A stretch of DNA of 64,000 nt from NCBI RefSeq assembly GCF_003584565.2, contig NZ_CP031010.1:3410001-3474000 (forward strand), written 5' to 3'. Both the position numbers and the translations under genes were made by a program. The notes under the pieces are model-generated. The model saw only the letters and a program-made list of their open reading frames with translations, was not told the origin of the DNA and did not search any database. The DNA is from Alteromonas sp. RKMC-009 (GTDB lineage Bacteria > Pseudomonadota > Gammaproteobacteria > Enterobacterales > Alteromonadaceae). How positions within the stretch are numbered: the stretch's first letter is position 1; each line of letters begins with the position of its first letter. This document shows, piece after piece, positions 17,333-25,941 of this stretch.

Positions 17333-17461
17333 GTGAACCACGAACATACGCCGCCAGTATCAACTACAAGGTTTCCGGCAGAAAATCTGCTTGCCGGTGT
17401 ACTGCTTTTTACTCTGGGCATGGGAGCGGGTGCGGCTATTGGTATGTCATGGGTCGTTTAA
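17333..17461 (+). CDS. Small single-helix membrane peptide, 42 residues
   Basis: A GTG with a good ribosome site (ATAAGGATGCCACT) opens a 42-residue frame. Residues 1-16 are polar. From about residue 18 a glycine/alanine-rich hydrophobic segment (LLAGVLLFTLGMGAGAAIGM) forms one probable transmembrane helix with GxxxG-like spacing, which favours helix packing. It lies between the LysR gene and the porin gene on the same strand. No family recognised. The ribosome site and composition make it credible despite its size. Confidence 0.45.
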   Translation: MNHEHTPPVSTTRFPAENLLAGVLLFTLGMGAGAAIGMSWVV

Positions 17462-17463
17462 TA

Positions 17464-17479
17464 TGTCAGTTTTGTGACA
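17464..17479. promoter_or_regulatory. Short inverted repeat TGTCA-N6-TGACA upstream of the porin
   Basis: Two perfect 5-bp arms with a 6-bp spacer lie about 70 nt before the porin start. The layout is that of a small dimeric regulator site. It is only a poor match to a Pho box, even though the porin belongs to the OprO/P family. The regulator is unknown. Confidence 0.25.
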
Positions 17480-17547
17480 ATCACCTTTGAATATACGACT
17501 AAAGACTATACACTCCGCTGCCATTCTTACCGGCTGCAAGGTGAAAT

Positions 17548-18741
17548 GTGTCTTTTACTTGTTCTTCTCTACGCTTTCTTTTCATTACATTTAGTGTTCT
17601 TTCTGCATTTAACAGCAATGCCACGTCTTTATTCTCAGACTACGATGGTAACGGCCTGACTTATTCTACAGCAGACAATCAGTATTCCGTGCAAATCCGT
17701 GGCAGAGCACAGTTTCGCTTTGCCAGCCCGGGCGCCGGGCAACCCAACGACATTGGCGATTTCATTGCTGAAAGTGGCAATCAGTTCGATATTAACCGTG
17801 CCCGGCTAAAGGTTGGCGGCCACGCTGTTCGTGAGTGGGTAAAGTACTACTGGGAGTACGATGCAGCAGATTCCCGCACATTAAACGCCACCATCGCGCT
17901 GGAAAAATATGACGGACTGAAGGTGAAGTTTGGTCAGTGGAAAGTGGAATACTCACGCGAACGTAGCGTGAGCAGCGGCGGACAACAAATGATGGACCGC
18001 TCAATCATCAACCGTGTTTTTACTCTGGATCGCCAGCAGGGTGTGTCGGTTTATGGGCATATTGATGAAGGCGGCGCGGCAAACTTTAATTACTGGACGG
18101 CCCTGTTAACCGGTTCCGGTCGCGGTGAATATCACAATCACGATGGCAACCCCATGTATGCCGGACGCTTCCAGTGGAACTTTCTGGGTAAGGAAACCGG
18201 ATTTAAAAACAGTGATATCAAACGCTCGTCGGAACCTGCAGCCGCTGTTGCTGTAGCCGGCGCAAAATACCGCAGTATCTATACCCGCTTTTCCTCGTCG
18301 GGCCCGGGCGCACTGGATAATATCGATATTGGTGAAACCCCTGACCAATACGACGTAAAACAATATCTCGTCGACGGCGCATTCTTCTATCAGGGTTTTA
18401 ACGCTCAGGGCGAATATCACGAAAAAGAGGTCACCGACAGAATTAACGGGAGCCGGCAAACAACCCTGCGTGGCTATTACGTGCAGGCCGGATACTTCTT
18501 GAATGAACAGTTTGCCTGGTGGCCTGCGCCGCTTGAAGTGGCAGCCAGATATGCCACGTACGATCCGAAAACCGGTGACGACGGCGACAGGTTCTATGAG
18601 CGCACACTGGCATTTAACTGGTTTATCAACGGTCATAACAATAAACTAACCGCGGAAGTCAGTGATATCAGCATGGAACAACAGAGTGAAGAGGTGGGAG
18701 ACCGGATCACCTGGCGCTTACAATGGGATGTCAGTTTTTAA
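17548..18741 (+). CDS. Outer-membrane porin, OprO/OprP (phosphate-selective porin) family
   Basis: The product is 397 residues from a GTG. An N-terminal signal sequence runs to about residue 26 (ending FNSNATS). The mature part has the alternating beta-strand pattern of a 16-strand porin and family landmarks such as RGRAQF, FDINRARLKVGG, KYYWEYDAA and the C-terminal WRLQWDVSF with terminal Phe needed for BAM insertion. Family members carry phosphate, polyphosphate or other anions through the outer membrane; the substrate here cannot be told. It stands alone, with a small membrane peptide gene upstream. The start is uncertain by a few codons. Confidence 0.85.
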   Translation: MSFTCSSLRFLFITFSVLSAFNSNATSLFSDYDGNGLTYSTADNQYSVQIRGRAQFRFASPGAGQPNDIGDFIAESGNQFDINRARLKVGGHAVREWVKYYWEYDAADSRTLNATIALEKYDGLKVKFGQWKVEYSRERSVSSGGQQMMDRSIINRVFTLDRQQGVSVYGHIDEGGAANFNYWTALLTGSGRGEYHNHDGNPMYAGRFQWNFLGKETGFKNSDIKRSSEPAAAVAVAGAKYRSIYTRFSSSGPGALDNIDIGETPDQYDVKQYLVDGAFFYQGFNAQGEYHEKEVTDRINGSRQTTLRGYYVQAGYFLNEQFAWWPAPLEVAARYATYDPKTGDDGDRFYERTLAFNWFINGHNNKLTAEVSDISMEQQSEEVGDRITWRLQWDVSF

Positions 18742-18862
18742 CCGCTGCCGGTTTTAGCATTATTGCTTACTCATCTTACCAACAAAAATTACTACTTTTG
18801 TCTAAATTACCTGACTACACTGAAGAGTATACTAACAAAAACTATGATTCTAAAACTAGTTG

Positions 18863-18881
18863 CCGGATGGTCGCCATCCGG
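18863..18881. other. GC-rich hairpin in the leader of the gene at 18949
   Basis: CCGGATGG, loop TCG, CCATCCGG form a perfect 8-bp stem. It lies after the porin gene and 67 nt before the next start codon. No T-run follows, so it is not a typical intrinsic terminator. A TATACT at 18828-18833 just upstream could be a -10 box of the following gene, placing the hairpin in its 5' leader. Confidence 0.35.
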
Positions 18882-18948
18882 TATGTGTAAAAGCTTTCAT
18901 GTGGCAACTTTTCTTCCTGCCCCTTTACACAGTTAACCGGAAAATATT

Positions 18949-19245
18949 ATGAAAAACGACATCGGGGTCGATTTACGGCAAGTAAACTCTCTTTTGCTGA
19001 CAGCGTTGTCAAGTTATTGTCAACGCTGTCACTACAGAGTCAGAAGTATTGAAAATGCTAATGATTTGAAAATCGTTGCAGAGCTTTATAACGAAGATGT
19101 GCTGACGATGAAATTGCTGGCTGAAGGGGAAGTAGAAATAGAGACGCAGAACTTCCGGAATGGTGAATCCCGCTTTACACGGGAATCGTTGAATGCACTG
19201 CTGCGTGCTACCAACCCATCGCCTGAGCCAGCCACTGACGCTTGA
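18949..19245 (+). CDS. Unknown small protein, 98 residues
   Basis: I do not recognise this protein. It is soluble, with an N-terminal helix (LLLTALSSYCQRCHYRVRS) and then a compact region of alternating acidic and hydrophobic residues, consistent with a small alpha/beta fold. The ATG has an upstream ACCGGAAAA. Its last 38 nt overlap convergently with the 3' end of ubiI on the other strand. Composition matches neighbouring native genes. Confidence 0.55.
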   Translation: MKNDIGVDLRQVNSLLLTALSSYCQRCHYRVRSIENANDLKIVAELYNEDVLTMKLLAEGEVEIETQNFRNGESRFTRESLNALLRATNPSPEPATDA

Positions 19246-20380
19246 TAGCGGGAATGGCGTCAGTCATTACCAGCCCGGCCCCGCGCACAAATTTCTTCAG
19301 GGGATGGTTTCCGGCGAATAACGTTTTAAACCCGTCCATTGCAGCGACCACCGCCATTGCGTCAGCCTTTCTCGCCCTCTCGAACGCCCGTAAATTTTCA
19401 AGGGATGCAAAATCTTTATCATCCTGAACACAGATTTTAAGGGTTTCTGCCAGCGCAAAAGCGTCACGCATCCCTAAGTTCGCTCCCTGCCCCGCCAGCG
19501 GGTGAATGGTATGTGCCGCATCACCGATAATAACCATGCCATTCTTTGCCCACTGTCTGGCATAACGCATGGTAAGCGGGAAGCTGTGTCTTTCACTTTC
19601 TACCGTTAACACGCCCAGAACACCGTCACTGGTTGCACTGAGGGCATGATTAAAGGCTTCATCATTTAACCCGGTTAAAGACGATGCCACTTCATTGGTT
19701 TGAGACCAAACTATAGAAACCAGATCCGGCTCAGATAAAGGTAACAGCGCTAACGGTCCGTCCGGGGTAAACACCTGCCTGGCGCACTGTTCGTGAGGTA
19801 CGGAGGTTCTCACTGTAGCGACGATTGCCGTATGACCGTAATCTTTGAAGGTAAGAGGAAATTGGGCTTGCCGGCGCACAAAGGAATTCGCACCGTCGGC
19901 ACCGACCAGTAACCGGCAGGCCAGTACCTGGTCGTTCTCCTGCATCAGCATGGTTTCGCGCTGCCCACTGAGTACCTTCTGAATACGGGTTTCGATTAAT
20001 TTTACGTGAGACTGCTGCGCTACCGTGTCAGCCAGCGCATTGGTCAGCAACTGGTTTTCGATAATATGCCCCAGCTGCGGCGCGGGTAAATCTTCCTTCG
20101 AAAAATGAATTTTTCCGAAGCTGTCTTTATCCCAAACAGACATCGTGTGATAGGCACTTACCCGCTCTTGCGGCATGCGCTGCCATACGCCAAGGTCTGA
20201 CAACGTTGAATAATTAGCCCCGTTAATTGCACTGACCCGTAACGCAGGTTCTGGCGGCATCTCACGGGAAAATGGCTGGTCGCTGATCACGGCCACAGAT
20301 AAGCCGCTGTCATGCAAGGCTGCTGCGAGGCTTAATCCCACCATGCCGCCACCCGCAATAGCAATATCCACTGTATCCAT
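19208..20380 (-). CDS. ubiI: FAD-dependent ubiquinone biosynthesis hydroxylase, UbiI/VisC-like
   Basis: The product is 390 residues. It has the Rossmann FAD motif at the start (DIAIAGGGMVGLSLAAAL), the DG-type middle motif in LLVGADGANSFVRRQ, and the C-terminal FAD motif GDAAHTIHPLAGQGANLGMRD, all typical of the UbiH/UbiF/VisC monooxygenases. UbiI hydroxylates C5 of the ubiquinone ring in the aerobic pathway. The name rests mainly on order: it follows ubiH in the same arrangement as the E. coli ygfB-pepP-ubiH-ubiI operon. The gap to ubiH is 17 nt, so they are co-transcribed. Confidence 0.88.
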   Translation of the reverse strand: MDTVDIAIAGGGMVGLSLAAALHDSGLSVAVISDQPFSREMPPEPALRVSAINGANYSTLSDLGVWQRMPQERVSAYHTMSVWDKDSFGKIHFSKEDLPAPQLGHIIENQLLTNALADTVAQQSHVKLIETRIQKVLSGQRETMLMQENDQVLACRLLVGADGANSFVRRQAQFPLTFKDYGHTAIVATVRTSVPHEQCARQVFTPDGPLALLPLSEPDLVSIVWSQTNEVASSLTGLNDEAFNHALSATSDGVLGVLTVESERHSFPLTMRYARQWAKNGMVIIGDAAHTIHPLAGQGANLGMRDAFALAETLKICVQDDKDFASLENLRAFERARKADAMAVVAAMDGFKTLFAGNHPLKKFVRGAGLVMTDAIPAIKRQWLAQAMGW

Positions 20381-20397
20381 GCTCTTTCTCCTGAATA

Positions 20398-21594
20398 TTA
20401 TGCGCCCGGGGCAAATCCGGTGGTTTGTCTGACAAAAAACGATTTCAGCGACGGACAGTTATCCATCGCCATCAAACCGGCATTTCTGGCTGCCAGCAAC
20501 CCCCGGTTATCATTGGAAAACAACCTGACCAGGCCATCGGTCAACGTGATAGTTGCCTTTTTGTCCTGCTCACGGTTCAGCGCATACCGGCGCAACACAT
20601 GAAAAGCACCGGGATCATCAGCATCAGCCAGTTGAGCCACCAGCGCACAGGCATCACGTAAGCCAAGGTTAAAACCCTGCCCGGCAATGGGATGAAGTGT
20701 TTGCGAGGCATTGCCACACACGACTGCGCGATGCGTAGTGGTATTCACCGTACGCTGCAGTGTAAGAGGATACGCAGTGCGTTCACCGGCTTGCAGAATT
20801 GCACCCTGCCGCCAGCCGAAATCTTTTTGCAGCGCCTGAATAAAAGTTTTATCACCGGACTGCATCAGGGTTTCCGCCCGTTCAGGCGACACCGTCCAGA
20901 CAACGGAAAAGCCGCAGGCATTACGGTGTCCGGTGGCAAAGCCCGGATCGTAAGGTAAAAAAGCCACCGGCCCTTCCGGGGTAAAACGCTCATAAGCACG
21001 ATGTTCGTGAGGTTTTTGCGTGATGACATTCACCACAATGGCGGTTTGCCGGTAATCCTCTGCGGTACGCTCAAACCCAAGTTCTTCATGCAGTGGCGAA
21101 CGGCCACCATCTGCCAGAATAACCAGCCGGGCACTAAGAGTTTCGCCATTGCTTAAGGTAAGTTCCGTGGCATCCTGAGTGCGGCTGACTGAACTCACAT
21201 GCAACGGACAAAACAAACTGAATCCCGGGGTCTCCGGCGGAATTTGCAGGGCTTCACCCAGGTGCTTCAATGAAATTACCTGCCCGAAATGGCTGACGTG
21301 AAAGTCATCAGCATTGAGCTGGCAGAGCCCGGCTGCTCCTTTGTCTGAAACCTGAATATGCTTAATGGGTACAGCACCGGCAGAACCTGCGTCGATATCC
21401 AGCGCGGCCAGCTCATCCACGGTGCGTTTTGCCAGTGCAATCACTCTGGCATCAAACCCGGGATGAGAACCGTCTGAGGTATAAGCGTTAGCTTCGACCA
21501 GCGCGACAGAAAAGCCGGTGTGTTTCAGCAATCCGCGGGCAATAACGTTACCTGTAGCTCCGCCTCCGATAATCACGACATCAAATTCAGACAC
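20398..21594 (-). CDS. ubiH: 2-octaprenyl-6-methoxyphenyl hydroxylase
   Basis: The product is 398 residues of the same flavin monooxygenase family as its neighbour. The N-terminal FAD motif is VVIIGGGATGNVIARGLL and the distal one is CGNASQTLHPIAGQGFNLGLRD; the GN-A-x-QTLHP form is characteristic of UbiH as opposed to the GDAAHTIHP of UbiI. UbiH hydroxylates C1 of the ring during ubiquinone synthesis. It starts 3 nt after the pepP stop, so it is translationally linked to pepP in the ygfB-pepP-ubiH-ubiI operon. Confidence 0.92.
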   Translation of the reverse strand: MSEFDVVIIGGGATGNVIARGLLKHTGFSVALVEANAYTSDGSHPGFDARVIALAKRTVDELAALDIDAGSAGAVPIKHIQVSDKGAAGLCQLNADDFHVSHFGQVISLKHLGEALQIPPETPGFSLFCPLHVSSVSRTQDATELTLSNGETLSARLVILADGGRSPLHEELGFERTAEDYRQTAIVVNVITQKPHEHRAYERFTPEGPVAFLPYDPGFATGHRNACGFSVVWTVSPERAETLMQSGDKTFIQALQKDFGWRQGAILQAGERTAYPLTLQRTVNTTTHRAVVCGNASQTLHPIAGQGFNLGLRDACALVAQLADADDPGAFHVLRRYALNREQDKKATITLTDGLVRLFSNDNRGLLAARNAGLMAMDNCPSLKSFFVRQTTGFAPGA

Positions 21595-21597
21595 CGG

Positions 21598-22905
21598 TTA
21601 TGACTTCCTCATTAACGCTTCAATTTCACTGATTTCTTTTGGTACATCTGCAGTTATTACGTCAGCACCGGTTGCCGTGATCACCAGGTTATCTTCAATA
21701 CGCACGCCAATACCGCGATATGCTTCCGGCACATCTGCATCCGGCGCAATATAAAGTCCGGGTTCGATAGTGATCACCATACCCGGTTGCAGCGGGCGAT
21801 CTTCACCGTCCTGACGGTAGTCACCCACATCATGTACATCTAACCCTAAATAATGCCCTATGCCGTGCATAAAGAACTGCCGGTAATGCAATCCTTCAAG
21901 GTTTTCTGCCACAGTACCTTTCAGCAGGCCCAGTTCAACCAGACCGGCGGTAAGCACTTCAGCAGCAATTAAACCGGCTTCGTTCAGCGTCATACCGGGC
22001 CCGATCCTGTCGAGTACGGCAAGCTGGGCGTCCAGCACCAATTGATAAATCCTGCGCTGTGGCGCACTGAATTTTCCATTTACCGGAAAGGTCCTGGTGA
22101 TGTCACCAGCATAACCCGCATATTCTGCGCCGGCATCGATCAGGATCAAATCACCGTCACAAACCTGTGCGTTGTTTTCGGTGTAATGCAAAATACAGGC
22201 ATTATCACCGCTGCCCACAATGGTGCCGTAGGCAGGATGTCTGGCACCGGACATAGCAAATTCGTGATGTAGCTCTGCTTCCAGTTGATATTCGTAACAG
22301 CCGGGATGAGCAAACTTCATGGCACGGATATGTCCCTGCGCAGAGATTTTTCCGGCAGCCTGCATCAGCGCAATTTCACAGGAAGATTTGAATAACCGCA
22401 TTTCATGAATTAGCGGTGTAACATCACAGAGTGCCGCCGGAGAAATATTTTCCTTCGGTGCTGCCGCCAGCTTATTGTGCAAAGCAAACAGGGTTTCCCG
22501 CAACGGACTTTGAAACGGGAAATACACATGGTCGTGTCCGCCAAGCCATTCTGACAGCACATCCTCCAGTTCGCTCAGCTCAAACGCTTCATCCAGAGCA
22601 AACTCTGATAAACCGGCATCAGCGCCTAAACGCCTGCCCTGCCAGATTTCGGCTGTTTTGTCCTTCGGACGAAACGCCATAGCACGGTAAGGATCGGAAA
22701 ACTGGCTGTGGTTCGACAGCAACAATACGGTATCCGGCTCGTCAAAACCGGTGAGATACCAGAAGTCACTGTTCTGGCGGAAAGGATATTCTGTATCGCG
22801 GCTGCGTGTTATCAGCGAAGCAGCAGGGATCACTACCACGCTTTCCGGTTCACACAAGGCCAGCAAGCGGTGCTGGCGCGCAATAAATTCCTGTTTGCTT
22901 ATCAT
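21598..22905 (-). CDS. pepP: Xaa-Pro aminopeptidase (aminopeptidase P)
   Basis: The product is 435 residues (E. coli PepP 441). It removes N-terminal residues preceding proline. The two-manganese site residues are visible in order: Asp in LILIDAGAEYAGYAGD(I)TRTFP (two Asp), His in GIGHYLGLDVHDVG, Glu in ITIEPGLY and Glu in VRIEDNLV. The N-terminal domain (IPAASLITRSRDTEYPFRQ) is also typical. It is separated from ygfB by only 2 nt and from ubiH by 3 nt. Confidence 0.96.
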   Translation of the reverse strand: MISKQEFIARQHRLLALCEPESVVVIPAASLITRSRDTEYPFRQNSDFWYLTGFDEPDTVLLLSNHSQFSDPYRAMAFRPKDKTAEIWQGRRLGADAGLSEFALDEAFELSELEDVLSEWLGGHDHVYFPFQSPLRETLFALHNKLAAAPKENISPAALCDVTPLIHEMRLFKSSCEIALMQAAGKISAQGHIRAMKFAHPGCYEYQLEAELHHEFAMSGARHPAYGTIVGSGDNACILHYTENNAQVCDGDLILIDAGAEYAGYAGDITRTFPVNGKFSAPQRRIYQLVLDAQLAVLDRIGPGMTLNEAGLIAAEVLTAGLVELGLLKGTVAENLEGLHYRQFFMHGIGHYLGLDVHDVGDYRQDGEDRPLQPGMVITIEPGLYIAPDADVPEAYRGIGVRIEDNLVITATGADVITADVPKEISEIEALMRKS

Positions 22906-22907
22906 GA

Positions 22908-23474
22908 TCAGTGTACGGAAGGTTTATCTTTTTGATCGTCGAGCAGCGACTCGCCCAGTTCGTTGAAGCAAAGCAGTGCAGAAATTTTGACGTACTCCAC
23001 CACTTCAAACAGCGCCCGCTCAGATTCTTCATCTTCGGTCATAGGCTCTTCCATGCGGGAGATATCGGCGAAATCCTGCAACGCTTCTTTGACGTCTTCA
23101 GAACATTGCATCAGGTTTTGCTGATACAATCCAAAGCCGAGCATAAAGCCCTGCACCCAGTTAATCAGACCCAGACCACGGTCATTGATCGGTGCTTTGT
23201 CATCCGGCAACATCAGATTGAGGGAAAATTCCGCTTCAATCAGTTGCTGACATAATTCATTGAATACATCGGTAAGCACCACGGTCAGTTCCGGGGCAAA
23301 CGCTGCGCCCTCATTCATGGTGTCTTTCAGTACATCCATCCACTTCCGTTCTGATACCGCCATACCGCCACACAACATACCGCACAATGTGCCCTGAATC
23401 TCAGCACCGTCTGCGATGACATCGTATTGTGACAACACATTAGTGACACGGTCGTAATCGAGTTGTTTATCCAC
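22908..23474 (-). CDS. ygfB: UPF0149 family protein YgfB
   Basis: The product is 188 residues, all-helical and acidic, with the family's GxxCGMLCGG segment near residue 29 and the SLNLMLPDD and WVQGFMLGFGL segments. In Pseudomonas a homologue dampens ampDh3 expression; in most bacteria its role is unclear. It is the first gene of ygfB-pepP-ubiH-ubiI, as in E. coli. In E. coli zapA would lie divergently next to it; here that space (23475-23807) holds no recognisable ZapA. Confidence 0.92.
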   Translation of the reverse strand: MDKQLDYDRVTNVLSQYDVIADGAEIQGTLCGMLCGGMAVSERKWMDVLKDTMNEGAAFAPELTVVLTDVFNELCQQLIEAEFSLNLMLPDDKAPINDRGLGLINWVQGFMLGFGLYQQNLMQCSEDVKEALQDFADISRMEEPMTEDEESERALFEVVEYVKISALLCFNELGESLLDDQKDKPSVH

Positions 23475-23807
23475 GTATTCTTTCCATCAGTTAATTGCGG
23501 TCATGCTACCAAAAAGGCTGCTTAAAACCCAGTTTAAACCAATTTCATGGACAGTGTTTGAGCAGTCAGTCTTTCTCCCCTTTTCACGTTCCTCATAATG
23601 CTTTAGGATCAACACTTTTATCGATAAAACCTGCTCAATAAAGCAACAAGCTTAACCAAATGGTCAGGCATGCAATACGTTGCTACAGCAGGCTTAGAGC
23701 CAATAAAACAGCCTTTTTTGAAAAGTTCTCAAAACTTTAAGGGTGATCTGCTTCACGAACCGTGTCGTTTGATATACTCTGTTGCGCTGTTTTTTAATTA
23801 CACTGTC
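23475..23807. other. Non-coding gap between ygfB and 6S RNA
   Basis: No convincing reading frame is present in this 333-bp gap. It must hold the promoter of the ygfB operon on the minus strand and that of 6S RNA on the plus strand. ZapA, which occupies this position in E. coli, is not recognisable in any frame. Confidence 0.6.
23751..23778 (+). promoter_or_regulatory. Probable promoter of 6S RNA
   Basis: CTTCAC (23751-23756), a 16-nt spacer and TATACT (23773-23778) precede the mature 6S 5' end by about 30 nt, which fits a short precursor trimmed after transcription. The -10 box is strong and the -35 box weak. Confidence 0.35.
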
Positions 23808-23984
23808 TTCTGGAATGTTTGCCAGTTCATTCATGTCCCTGGCCGATGCTTTAAACCAAGGAAGATGACCGCGTAGCTATTGTGCAAGCCCGGCGCGTAC
23901 CGGGAAGCCTACGGCTATGAAGATTCTTCCGCCCTGAACATTTCGGTTCACGGGCGAACGATGAACAGCGGCATTTCGGAAGGC
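23808..23984 (+). ncRNA. ssrS: 6S RNA
   Basis: The length is about 177 nt and the structure fits 6S RNA. The 5' TCTGGAATGTTTGCC can pair with 3' GGCATTTCGGA to make the closing stem. A central bubble lies around CCAAGGAAGATGACCGC opposite the 3' half. The conserved 3' hairpin CCCTGAACATTTCGGTTCACGGG mirrors the TTGAACC-GGTTCAA arm of the E. coli RNA. Position supports it: between ygfB and fau as in E. coli. 6S RNA binds sigma-70 RNA polymerase holoenzyme and lowers transcription in stationary phase. Ends are approximate. Confidence 0.85.
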
Positions 23985-24008
23985 GCCCTCTTTCGACGGA
24001 AAGTAGAA

Positions 24009-24905
24009 ATGGCAGTCATTAATTTTGGTTCGATAAATATCGATCACGTCTACCACGTAGATCATTTCGTAAAGCCGGGTGAAACACTGGCATCAACAAA
24101 ATACACTCAGTTGCTTGGTGGCAAAGGCGCAAACCAGTCTATTGCACTGGCACAGGCCGGTGCTGATGTTAAGCACGTGGGCGCAATTCATCAGTCTGAT
24201 GCGGCATTCAAACAAACATTAATTCGCCATGGCGTTGATTGTCAGTATGTTGCCTGTACCGAAACGGCCTCAGGGCATGCCATTATTCAGGTAACCCCTG
24301 ACGGTGAGAACGCCATAGTGCTGTTCGGCGGTGCTAATCAGACAATCAATGAAGCGACAGTCAGAAAAGCCCTCAGTGACACCAGTTCAGCTGACTGGGT
24401 ACTTACCCAGAATGAGACTAGCAGCATTGCTGATATGCTGAAGCAGGCAAAAGAGAAGCAACTGAAAGTTGCCTTTAACCCTGCGCCGATGAGCGAATCA
24501 GTTAAGTCTTTACCGCTCGAATGTGTTGATCTGCTCATTGTAAATGAAACCGAAGCTGCGGCGATTACCGGGCAGGACAATGTTGAAGATATCGTCACCT
24601 GGTTTAAAGCTAACTGGCAACATGGCGAAGTGATTCTTACACTGGGTAAAGACGGCGTGATGATGCTGCGTAAAAGTGGCGATGTGATCAAAGTAGACGC
24701 ATTTACGGTGGATGCTGTTGATACCACCGCCGCCGGTGACTGTTTTATCGGTTATTTTTTATCGGCCTACAGCAATCACACAGACGCCAGACAAGCACTT
24801 ATCCGTGGCTGTGCCGCCTCTGCCATCGCCGTTACCCGTGAAGGTGCCGCACAATCTATACCGCAGCAGAAGGAAGTAGACCGCTTCCTCGCGAAACATG
24901 TCTGA
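24009..24905 (+). CDS. rbsK: Ribokinase, PfkB family
   Basis: The product is 298 residues from the ATG at 24009, which has a GGAAAG ribosome site. The frame is open upstream to 23880, but that stretch is 6S RNA and should not be annotated as coding. PfkB signatures are present: GGKGANQSIALAQAGADV near residue 37 and DTTAAGDCFIGYFL near 238, with the catalytic Asp in AAGD. It phosphorylates ribose to ribose 5-phosphate. With the nucleoside hydrolase gene 18 nt downstream it forms a nucleoside salvage pair, and RpiA further on can take up the product. Another sugar or nucleoside substrate cannot be excluded. Confidence 0.85.
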   Translation: MAVINFGSINIDHVYHVDHFVKPGETLASTKYTQLLGGKGANQSIALAQAGADVKHVGAIHQSDAAFKQTLIRHGVDCQYVACTETASGHAIIQVTPDGENAIVLFGGANQTINEATVRKALSDTSSADWVLTQNETSSIADMLKQAKEKQLKVAFNPAPMSESVKSLPLECVDLLIVNETEAAAITGQDNVEDIVTWFKANWQHGEVILTLGKDGVMMLRKSGDVIKVDAFTVDAVDTTAAGDCFIGYFLSAYSNHTDARQALIRGCAASAIAVTREGAAQSIPQQKEVDRFLAKHV

Positions 24906-24923
24906 TAGTTCAAAAGGACAACT

Positions 24924-25865
24924 ATGACACACAAAATTATTCTTGATACTGATCCGGGCATCGATGATGCAATGGCGATCTTCTTTGCTTTTCAACATCC
25001 TGAAATTGAAGTGCTGGGCCTGACTACCGTTTTCGGTAATGTACCGGTAACCATGTCTGCCAGAAACGCGCTGACCCTGTGTGAATACGCCGGTCAGGAC
25101 ATTCCTGTCACGCAAGGTGTGGGCATGCCATGGGTTGGCCCTGAGTCAGGTTATGCCCATTTCGTGCATGGTGATGACGGCTTCGGTAATACGTTTCCGG
25201 AAGCCTCTGAGCGGGAGCTCGATCCCCGCAGTTCAGCACAGTACATCGTAGATATGGCCCGCAAATATCCCGGTGAAATCACCCTGGTTGCGATTGGCCC
25301 GCTAGGAAACCTGGCGCTGGCATTACGTCTTGAGCCGGAATTACCGAAGTTGATTAAAGGTGTCGCAATTATGGGCGGCGCGGCATTTGTACCCGGTAAC
25401 GTAACGCCGGTGGCTGAAGCCAATATCTGGAACGACGCCCACGCCGCAGCCATTGTATTCGCTGCCGACTGGCCTGTTACCATGTTTGGCCTTGATGTTA
25501 CGCTGAAAGCGCCTTTCGCACCGTCTTTCCTGGATACTCTGGAAACGGGTAATGAAAAACTGGGTGGCTTCGTTAAGCGTGCATCACAATTTTATATCGA
25601 CTTTTACTCGCAAAACCGTGAAGAGCGTGTGTGTTTCTTCCACGACGCGTATCCGCTGGCCTGGCTGGTCAACCCTGAACTGTTTACCATTACCCGTGGC
25701 CACGCCCGTGTAGGTACCGGTGAACTGGACAGAGGACAAACAGTCGTTGCTCCGGCAGGCTCAACACCAAGCCCGTTATGGACTGAAGCGCAAATGATTG
25801 ATGTCGCAACCGATGTTAATCACGAAAAACTGGAACAATTGTTCATCGACACCTACGCTTTATAA
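24924..25865 (+). CDS. Inosine-uridine preferring nucleoside hydrolase
   Basis: The product is 313 residues. The N-terminal DTDPGIDDAMAI motif binds calcium and ribose and is diagnostic of the family; the central IMGGAAFVPGNVTPVAEANIWND and the later histidine region (FHDAYPLAW) complete the active site. It splits ribonucleosides into base and ribose. Base preference cannot be deduced, so rihA, rihB or rihC is not assigned. It follows the ribokinase gene by 18 nt, and a strong terminator follows it. Confidence 0.92.
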   Translation: MTHKIILDTDPGIDDAMAIFFAFQHPEIEVLGLTTVFGNVPVTMSARNALTLCEYAGQDIPVTQGVGMPWVGPESGYAHFVHGDDGFGNTFPEASERELDPRSSAQYIVDMARKYPGEITLVAIGPLGNLALALRLEPELPKLIKGVAIMGGAAFVPGNVTPVAEANIWNDAHAAAIVFAADWPVTMFGLDVTLKAPFAPSFLDTLETGNEKLGGFVKRASQFYIDFYSQNREERVCFFHDAYPLAWLVNPELFTITRGHARVGTGELDRGQTVVAPAGSTPSPLWTEAQMIDVATDVNHEKLEQLFIDTYAL

Positions 25866-25889
25866 AGTCCGGAGGAGTATTTCCCTGCT

Positions 25890-25914
25890 AAAAGCGCCTC
25901 CGGGCGCTTTTTTT
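25890..25914 (+). terminator. Rho-independent terminator after the nucleoside hydrolase gene
   Basis: AAAGCGCC, loop TCCG, GGCGCTTT is followed by a run of T. It ends the ribokinase-nucleoside hydrolase operon and separates it from the fau gene group. Confidence 0.85.
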
Positions 25915-25941
25915 ATGACTTAAGGACAGCCCGGGGAAATC

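Noticed and set aside
17464..17479. Pho box controlling the OprO/P-like porin
   Set aside because: Half-sites are inverted rather than direct and match the Pho consensus poorly; kept only as an inverted repeat of unknown use.
23880..24008. N-terminal extension of the ribokinase frame
   Set aside because: It overlaps 6S RNA, has no ribosome site, and PfkB similarity begins only at the ATG at 24009.
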